This document shows positions 59,123-64,000 of a stretch of DNA of 64,000 nt, piece by piece. The stretch's first letter is position 1. Each line of letters starts with the position of its first letter. Where the stretch lies: contig DAITVZ010000003.1 of assembly GCA_036841525.1 (NCBI GenBank), positions 108,253 to 172,252 of the forward strand, written 5' to 3'. The stretch comes from JAAYEA01 sp012689325 (GTDB taxonomy: Bacteria; Chloroflexota; Anaerolineae; JAAYEA01). Below the pieces are notes generated by a model. It had not been told where the DNA came from. It saw only the letters and a program-made list of their open reading frames with translations, and did no database searches. The translations under genes were made by a program, and so were the position numbers.

Positions 59123-59804
59123 GGGGCGGCCTTCGTCCCGCGCCATCGTGGGCTTTGCCGTCTATCTGCTCCTGGGGCCGATCATCCTCTTTATCGCAGC
59201 GGGGACGCTCAAGTGGCCGTGGGCCTGGGCCTATGTCCTGCTGGGGTGGGTCGCCACCTTTGGCAGCCGTCTCCTCGTCTGGCGGATCAGCCCCGACACG
59301 CTGCGCGAGCGGGGCAGGTTCGGCGAGGTGGAGGCGCCTTCGTGGGACCGCCTGTTGGGGCCCATCGTGGGCATGTTGGGCCCCCTGGTGATCGGCCTGG
59401 TGGCGGGGCTGGATCATCGCTTTGGCTGGTCCCGCGTCCCCGCAAGCGTGCAATGGGCCGCCGCGCTGGCCCTGGTCGCCGCCTATGCCTTCGCCACCTG
59501 GGCCCTGGCCGCCAACCGCTACTTTTCCGCCGTGGCGCGCATCCAATCCGACCGCGGCCAGACCGTGGTCAGCTCCGGCCCCTACGCCCTGGTGCGCCAC
59601 CCCGCCTACGCCTCCAGCCTAGTGGGGTCCGTCGCCATGGCGCTCATGCTGGGCAGCCTCGCCGGCCTGATCCCCGCCGCCGGCATGATCGCGGCGCTGA
59701 TCGCGCGCACCAAGCTGGAGGATGAGATGCTCCAGGCCGGCCTGCCGGGCTATGCCGACTATGCCGCGCGGGTCCGCTACCGGCTCATCCCTGGCGTCTG
59801 GTAG
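59106..59804 (+). CDS. Isoprenylcysteine carboxyl methyltransferase-family membrane protein
   Basis: 232 residues with about five to six membrane helices. The C-terminal half has the ICMT/PEMT-type pattern SSGPYALVRHPAYASSLVG and the late RTKLEDEML...LPGYADYAARV, which bind SAM and the lipid substrate. Bacterial members are mostly uncharacterised and probably methylate lipids or small hydrophobic molecules. GGGAGG 8 bases before ATG 59106, within the preceding GNAT gene. Terminator follows. Confidence 0.85.
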   Translation: MSNQDKGRPSSRAIVGFAVYLLLGPIILFIAAGTLKWPWAWAYVLLGWVATFGSRLLVWRISPDTLRERGRFGEVEAPSWDRLLGPIVGMLGPLVIGLVAGLDHRFGWSRVPASVQWAAALALVAAYAFATWALAANRYFSAVARIQSDRGQTVVSSGPYALVRHPAYASSLVGSVAMALMLGSLAGLIPAAGMIAALIARTKLEDEMLQAGLPGYADYAARVRYRLIPGVW

Positions 59805-59821
59805 GCGATCTCGAGCAAGTG

Positions 59822-59853
59822 GACCCTTGAGGTTCAGAAAGACCTCAAGGGTC
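59822..59853 (+). terminator. Terminator after the GNAT-ICMT pair
   Basis: Perfect 12 bp arms GACCCTTGAGGT (59822-59833) and ACCTCAAGGGTC (59842-59853), 8 nt loop, then TCTTCGTT. Similar in sequence to the terminator at 62607-62638. Confidence 0.75.
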
Positions 59854-59863
59854 TCTTCGTTAC

Positions 59864-59892
59864 TTGGCGTTTGGGCCATACGCGGCTATGAT
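59864..59892 (+). promoter_or_regulatory. Sigma70-like promoter of the AOR gene
   Basis: TTGGCG (59864-59869), 17 bp, TATGAT (59887-59892), 27 bp before ATG 59920. Confidence 0.55.
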
Positions 59893-59919
59893 GTGCCCAT
59901 CAACCTGAGGAGGTGACCT

Positions 59920-61809
59920 ATGGCCCGCTCGTTTCACAACAAGATCCTGCGCGTCAACCTGACCAAGGGGACCGTCACGGTGGAAGAGCCGGGCGTGGTG
60001 TACCTGCGCCGCAACATGGGCGGCTGGAACATCATCGCCGACATCCTGCTCCGCGAAGTGCCCCAGGGGGCCGACCCGCTGGGCCCGGAGAACAAGCTGA
60101 TCTTTGCCCCGGGCGTGCTCACCGGCCTCCCCATCTCGGGAGCCTCCCGCAGCGCCGTGGGCGCCAAGTCACCGAACACCGGCGCTTTCGGCGCCGCTGA
60201 GGCGGGCGGCTTCTGGCCGGCCCAGTTCAAGCGCGCCGGCTTTGACGCCCTGATCGTCGAGGGGGCTGCGGACAAGCCCGTCTATCTCTGGATCAAGGAC
60301 GGCCAGTGCGAGATTCGCGACGCCTCCCATCTCTGGGGCAAGGGCGCCAAAGAGACCGAGGCCACCGTGCGCGCCGAGCTGGGCGACGAGCGCGTCGAGC
60401 TGGCCATGATCGGCCCCGGCGGCGAGAACCTGGTACGCTACGCCTGCGTCATGCACGGGCTCAAGGACGCCGCGGGCCGCACCGGCATGGGCGCCGTGAT
60501 GGGCTCCAAAAAGCTCAAGGCGGTGGCCGTCCGCGGCACCACCAACCTGGAAGGGGCCGACCACCCCACCATCCAGGCCATGGCCCGCCGCGCCGCCCAG
60601 GAGGTCAAGGAGGAAAAGCGCTCCGCCTGGGCCAGCAAGGCCGGCACCGGCGGCCTGGAGCTGCAAGGCGGCATCCTGTCCGGCAACATGCCCATCCGCA
60701 ACTTTCGCGATGGCGAGTTCCCCGAGATCACCGGACTCGAGTTTGTCATGGACAAGATCGGCGTGCGCATGGAAGGGTGCTGGGCTTGCGCCGTTCGCTG
60801 CAAAAAGGTGGTCCAGGCCCAGGCCCCCTACCAGGTCGATCCCGATTTCGGCGGGCCCGAGTACGAGACCATCGGCTCGCTCGGCTCCACCTGCGGCGTC
60901 AGCGACATCGTGGCCGTCTCCAAGGCCAACGAGATCTGCAACGACTATTCGCTGGACACCATCGGCACCGGCGTGACCATCGCCTTTGCCATGGAGTGCT
61001 ACGAGAACGGCCTGCTCACCAAGGAGGACACCGACGGGCTGGACCTGCGCTTCGGCAATGGCGACGCCATGATCCAGATGGTGGAAAAGATCGGCCGCCG
61101 CGAGGGGCTGGGCGGCATCTTGGCCGAGGGGCTGCTCCCCGCCGCCGCCAAGATCGAGCGGGGCGCCGAGGTCTATGCCGTGCACGCCAAGGGGCAAGCC
61201 CAGCCCATGCACGAGCCGCGCCTCAAGCGCGGGCTCGCCATCGGCTATGCCGTCTCGCCCACTGGCGCCGACCACTGCCACTCGCTGCACGACACCGGGC
61301 TGATCACCCCCAACGACGAGGGGTTCATGCCCAACGGGCAGCTCCGCAACATGGGCGCCATCGAGGCGCTCAAGCTGGAGAGCCTGGGCCCAGAGAAAGT
61401 GCAGGCCTCGATCTATAACACCATGAACTCGGTGATGCAGAACTGCCTGGCCATCTGCACCTTCACCGGCTGGAGCCTGCGCGAGCTGGCCGACATGACC
61501 CGCGCGGCCACCGGCTGGGACGTGAGCGAGTGGGAGATCCTCAAGGTCGGCGAGCGGGCCATGACCCTGGCGCGGGCCTTTAACGTGCGCGAGGGGTTCA
61601 CCCCCGATGACGACAAGCTCTGCCCGCGCAGCTATAGCCCCACCCAGGGCGGCGCGCTCTCCGAGGGCGGCATCGACGAGGCGGAGCTGCGCCAGGCCAT
61701 GCACACCTATTACGGCATGATGGGCTGGGACCGCCAGACCGGCGTCCCCACCGCGGACAAGCTCTACGAGCTGGGCGTCGGCTGGGTCACCGAGTACCTG
61801 CCCAAGTGA
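59920..61809 (+). CDS. Tungsten-containing aldehyde:ferredoxin oxidoreductase family protein
   Basis: 629 residues, near the usual 600-620. Oxidises aldehydes to acids with ferredoxin (or a related acceptor), in the cytoplasm, using tungstobispterin and one 4Fe-4S cluster. The cluster ligands Cys287-x2-Cys290-x3-Cys294 (GCWACAVRC) match the archaeal enzyme, with a fourth in NCLAIC near 509-513. Pterin-binding segments FAPGVLTGLPISG and TGMGAVMGSKKLKA are present. GAGGAGG 8 bases before ATG 59920. Single gene; no ferredoxin or pterin gene is adjacent. It points to an anaerobic or microaerobic lifestyle. Confidence 0.93.
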   Translation: MARSFHNKILRVNLTKGTVTVEEPGVVYLRRNMGGWNIIADILLREVPQGADPLGPENKLIFAPGVLTGLPISGASRSAVGAKSPNTGAFGAAEAGGFWPAQFKRAGFDALIVEGAADKPVYLWIKDGQCEIRDASHLWGKGAKETEATVRAELGDERVELAMIGPGGENLVRYACVMHGLKDAAGRTGMGAVMGSKKLKAVAVRGTTNLEGADHPTIQAMARRAAQEVKEEKRSAWASKAGTGGLELQGGILSGNMPIRNFRDGEFPEITGLEFVMDKIGVRMEGCWACAVRCKKVVQAQAPYQVDPDFGGPEYETIGSLGSTCGVSDIVAVSKANEICNDYSLDTIGTGVTIAFAMECYENGLLTKEDTDGLDLRFGNGDAMIQMVEKIGRREGLGGILAEGLLPAAAKIERGAEVYAVHAKGQAQPMHEPRLKRGLAIGYAVSPTGADHCHSLHDTGLITPNDEGFMPNGQLRNMGAIEALKLESLGPEKVQASIYNTMNSVMQNCLAICTFTGWSLRELADMTRAATGWDVSEWEILKVGERAMTLARAFNVREGFTPDDDKLCPRSYSPTQGGALSEGGIDEAELRQAMHTYYGMMGWDRQTGVPTADKLYELGVGWVTEYLPK

Positions 61810-61870
61810 TCGCGCGGCCACCCGCGCCGCGTCCGTTCCGTTTCTGACCTCGCTTGTGGCCGATGGTGAT

Positions 61871-61902
61871 GGGTAGAGACGCGACATGTCGCGTCTCTAC
61901 CC
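61871..61902. repeat. Perfect 15-bp palindrome GGGTAGAGACGCGAC
   Basis: Arms 61871-61885 and 61888-61902 around AT. It lies in the 113 bp gap, 4 bases before the GGAGGAGG of the next gene. It could fold next to the ribosome binding site. No tail of U follows. Confidence 0.8.
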
Positions 61903-61922
61903 GCCGGAGGAGGTCATCGCCC

Positions 61923-62597
61923 ATGCAACACCCCAAGGCCGGCATCCTGATCGCGCTGCTGCTGCTGCTTCTGCTGCTGGCGAGCGAAACGCCGGCTTGC
62001 CCCGGCGCAGCCGCCTCGCCGCCAGGCCAGTGGGCCACGCTGATGTCCGAGGACTTTGAGGGCGCCTTCCCTCACGGGCTCTGGCACATCGGCAAAGAGG
62101 GCGCCCCGTACCTCTGGGGGCGGCGCGACTGCAACCCGCACGGGGGCAGGTACAGCCTGTGGGGAAACGGCGGCGGCTCCCTGGGCAGCCAGATCGCTTG
62201 CTCGGGCCAGTACCCCGCCAACTATGTGACCACCCTCTCCTATGGCCCCCTCGACCTGAGCGATGTGGCCGCGCTCCGGCTCAGCTTTGCCCATTGGACC
62301 TGGCTCGGTGCGGGGGACTCGCTGGGCGTGGGCTGGTCCAACGATGGCGGCAAGACCTGGGTCGTCCTGCCCATCTATGGCAACGCCGTCTCCATCTGCG
62401 GCGGCTGGTGCGCCGAGTCCTTCGACCAGGACCGCTGGACCCTCCCGCTGGCCGGGCAGCCCAAGGTCTATCTCCTCTTTCGCTTCGCCTCCAACGCCAC
62501 GGGCGTCGGCTACGGCTCGTTCCTGGACGACGTCTCGCTGGAGGTGATGTACGGCGGGGCGCTGCGATCCGTGTATCTGCCGCTGGTGCGGAGGTAG
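61923..62597 (+). CDS. Secreted beta-sandwich protein with Y-LPLV C-terminal tail
   Basis: 224 residues. A long hydrophobic N-terminus (GILIALLLLLLLLAS) is a signal peptide or anchor. The rest is beta-rich (DFEGAFPHGLWH, LRLSFAHWTWLGAGDSLGVGW, GYGSFLDDVSLEV), similar to MAM/jelly-roll domains seen in surface proteins. It ends SVYLPLVRR, comparable to IYVPLLLKG of the beta-helix protein. No enzyme motif. GGAGGAGG about 9 bases before ATG 61923. Converges on GH29 across a shared terminator. Confidence 0.8.
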   Translation: MQHPKAGILIALLLLLLLLASETPACPGAAASPPGQWATLMSEDFEGAFPHGLWHIGKEGAPYLWGRRDCNPHGGRYSLWGNGGGSLGSQIACSGQYPANYVTTLSYGPLDLSDVAALRLSFAHWTWLGAGDSLGVGWSNDGGKTWVVLPIYGNAVSICGGWCAESFDQDRWTLPLAGQPKVYLLFRFASNATGVGYGSFLDDVSLEVMYGGALRSVYLPLVRR

Positions 62598-62606
62598 GCG
62601 AAAAAA

Positions 62607-62638
62607 GACCTTTGAGGTTTCGGAAAACCTCAAAGGTC
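62607..62638. terminator. Terminator between convergent secreted-protein and GH29 genes
   Basis: Perfect 14 bp arms GACCTTTGAGGTTT (62607-62620) and AAACCTCAAAGGTC (62625-62638), loop CGGA. On the minus strand TTTTTT follows (62606-62601), a textbook rho-independent terminator for GH29; it may also serve the plus strand. Confidence 0.9.
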
Positions 62639-62665
62639 CGTTCTATCGGGCGGCGCGATACGCGC

Positions 62666-63871
62666 TCAGCGACTCGCGTCCCCCGCATGATGCCATTCCA
62701 GCCGGCTCAAGCTGACCTCCCCCTCCGCCTCGGTGACCTCCAGCCACAGCCGCCGGGCGTGGACGGTGGGGAAGCGGCAGATCGCCCGCTGGCCCACGGA
62801 CTGCCCCTCGAATAGGGTGATCCGCTTCCCGCCGTGCGGCGTCTCGGCGACCAGGGCAAAGCGGCGGATGTGCTCGCCAAGCGCCGTCTCTTCCCCGATC
62901 ACGGCGTGGTCGGCCACCAGGTAGGGCTTGGCCTCCACCGCCCAGGCGTTCCCCTCGCGGCGGCAATCGGCCAGCGTGGCGATGGGGTGGGCGACGCGCC
63001 GCTCCAGCGCCCGCCCGAACTCGACGAGGCGCGCGGCGTCGGCCTCGGGCAAGAGCCCCCGCCGGTCCGGGCCCACGTTCAGGAGCAGGTTGCTCCCTCG
63101 CCCGCACGATAGGTCGTACATCCCCATCAGCTCGTCCACGCTCTTGACGGTATGCGCATCGCCGGCGCTATAGAACCAGTTGTTTTCCCGCAACCGCGCG
63201 TCGCACTCGGGACAGAGCCAGCGTCCGTCCTTGACGTTGCGCGTCCCCAGCGGCGCATAGCCGTCCTCGTTGCCGATCCAGCGGATGTCGGGGTCGCCCT
63301 CGTTAAAGATGAGGAGCTCGGGCTGCATCCGGCGGACCTCAGCCATCAGGCGCGGCCAGTCGTATTGGTGCCCCTCGGAGCCGCAGCCGTCGAACCAGAG
63401 GATGTCGATCTGCCCGTAGGGGACCAACAGCTCGCTGACCTGGGTCAGGAAATAGTCGTCATAGGCCCGCTCGTCGGCATAGACCGGGCTGGCCGCGTCA
63501 TAGGGCGAGTAGTAGAGCCCCACCTTGAGCCCGTAGCGGTGGCAGGCGTCGGTGAACTCGCGCACCACATCGCCCTGGCCGGCACGCCAGGAGCTGCGCG
63601 CCACCGAAAAGTCGGTGGTGGCCGAAGGCCAATTGGCAAAGCCGTCGTGGTGCTTGGCCGTCATGATCATATAGCGAAAGCCGGCCTCCTTGGCCACCGC
63701 CGCCCACTGGTCGCAGTCCAGCGCGCTCGGCTGAAAAGCCGCCGGGTCCATGGGGCGCGGGTCAAAATCGCGCCACCCCTCGTAAAAGGTGCGCAGGCCA
63801 AAGTGCAGAAACACCCCTCGCTCCCAAGACTGGAACGCTCGCTGGCGCGGCGTCGGCGTGATCTCGGTCAT
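62666..63871 (-). CDS. Alpha-L-fucosidase, glycoside hydrolase family 29
   Basis: 401 residues: catalytic barrel plus a short C-terminal beta domain. GVFLHFGLRTFYEG, MTAKHHDGFANWPS and the nucleophile Asp161 in ILWFDGCG are family hallmarks; NLLLNVGPDRRG closes the barrel. The acid/base residue varies in GH29 and is not assigned. No signal peptide, so cytoplasmic. GGAGGAG 5 bases before ATG 63871. Complements GH95 by hydrolysing other fucosyl linkages. Confidence 0.93.
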   Translation of the reverse strand: MTEITPTPRQRAFQSWERGVFLHFGLRTFYEGWRDFDPRPMDPAAFQPSALDCDQWAAVAKEAGFRYMIMTAKHHDGFANWPSATTDFSVARSSWRAGQGDVVREFTDACHRYGLKVGLYYSPYDAASPVYADERAYDDYFLTQVSELLVPYGQIDILWFDGCGSEGHQYDWPRLMAEVRRMQPELLIFNEGDPDIRWIGNEDGYAPLGTRNVKDGRWLCPECDARLRENNWFYSAGDAHTVKSVDELMGMYDLSCGRGSNLLLNVGPDRRGLLPEADAARLVEFGRALERRVAHPIATLADCRREGNAWAVEAKPYLVADHAVIGEETALGEHIRRFALVAETPHGGKRITLFEGQSVGQRAICRFPTVHARRLWLEVTEAEGEVSLSRLEWHHAGDASR

Positions 63872-63899
63872 GTGGCTCCTCCTCGACGTGCTGGCGGGC

Positions 63900-63928
63900 A
63901 TTGTGGCACATCTGCGCGGCGGGGTCAA
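63900..63928 (-). promoter_or_regulatory. Sigma70-like promoter of GH29
   Basis: On the minus strand TTGACC (63928-63923), 17 bp, CACAAT (63905-63900), 29 bp before ATG 63871. Confidence 0.5.
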
Positions 63929-63961
63929 GTCGGGAGTCCCCCGTTTGCAGGGCGATTGCAT

Positions 63962-64000
63962 TTAAACTGCCAGGACCTTGAGCAGGTAGACGTTGTCCCA
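63962..64000 (-). CDS. 3' end of a minus-strand gene cut by the window
   Basis: Reading in from the right edge the minus strand codes WDNVYLLKVLAV followed by TAA at 63964-63962. The short tail looks like a real protein end, followed 34 bp later by the GH29 promoter. Too little is visible to name a family. Confidence 0.45.
   Translation of the reverse strand, partial: WDNVYLLKVLAV

Noticed and set aside
1..64000. A prophage, integrative element or genomic island covering part of the window
   Set aside because: No integrase, transposase, tRNA-attachment site, phage structural gene or conjugation gene was seen; the amidase-like protein is not in a phage context.

Overview
The window is high-GC bacterial chromosome, densely coding on both strands, with no rRNA, tRNA, CRISPR array, transposase or integrase that I can recognise. 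The best guess is a member of the Chloroflexota (Anaerolineae-like). This is an inference from secreted proteins ending in a Y-[LV]-P-L-hydrophobic tail (genes ending at 28931 and 62597), a CarD-type RNA polymerase binding protein, a tungsten aldehyde:ferredoxin oxidoreductase, and many kinds of dispersed palindromic repeats. No phylogenetic marker that would settle it is present.

The dominant theme is handling of complex, probably fucosylated, sulfated, arabinosylated and galactosylated glycans inside the cell. It includes a formylglycine sulfatase (1843-3426), GH95 (7475-9889), GH127 (41392-43218), an acetylesterase-like hydrolase (44450-45259), GH42 (45474-47465), GH36 (51712-54009), GH29 (62666-63871) and galactokinase (21109-22482). 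None of the glycosidases or the sulfatase shows a signal peptide, so they probably act on imported oligosaccharides. No sugar ABC transporter or SusCD pair is in the window. Around them are three Gfo/Idh/MocA oxidoreductases, two sugar isomerase/epimerase TIM barrels, a zinc alcohol dehydrogenase, a 4Fe-4S aldo/keto reductase and three uroporphyrinogen-decarboxylase-like proteins, two with a His-x-Cys-Gly zinc motif of the corrinoid methyltransferase type.

Layout. 1-12.1 kb: acetyltransferase, epimerase, sulfatase, methyltransferases, GH95 and CarD. 12.1-16.3 kb: Gfo/Idh and isomerase pair, dockerin lipoprotein, DUF296 protein and a GH-like lipoprotein. 16.4-23.9 kb: sensor kinase, P2-type cation ATPase, galK with an overlapping PflX-like radical SAM gene, and arfB. 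23.9-31.6 kb: a 1658-residue beta-helix surface protein and an 867-residue GH-like/amidase-like mosaic. 31.6-32.1 kb: a frameshifted GxxExxY gene between inverted repeats. 32.2-38.8 kb: a minus-strand sugar-oxidation cluster. 38.9-47.5 kb: sixA, isomerase, LysE, GH127, URO-D-like, esterase, GH42. 47.5-64 kb: nitroreductase, Na+ symporter, an unknown two-gene lipoprotein operon, GH36, membrane protein, phosphodiesterase-like enzyme, MFS transporter, GNAT, ICMT-like methyltransferase, AOR, a secreted protein and GH29.

Regulation is unusually legible. Many intergenic gaps hold a sigma70-like promoter with 16-18 bp spacing and a -10 such as TATCAT, TATACT or TATAAT, and several convergent gaps hold clear hairpin terminators. 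Two observations deserve most attention. First, a repeat whose right arm reads roughly AATCYGYGTCCC then a pyrimidine-rich stretch lies immediately before the Shine-Dalgarno of six plus-strand genes. Second, related repeats in inverted orientation bracket the GxxExxY PD-(D/E)XK pseudogene.
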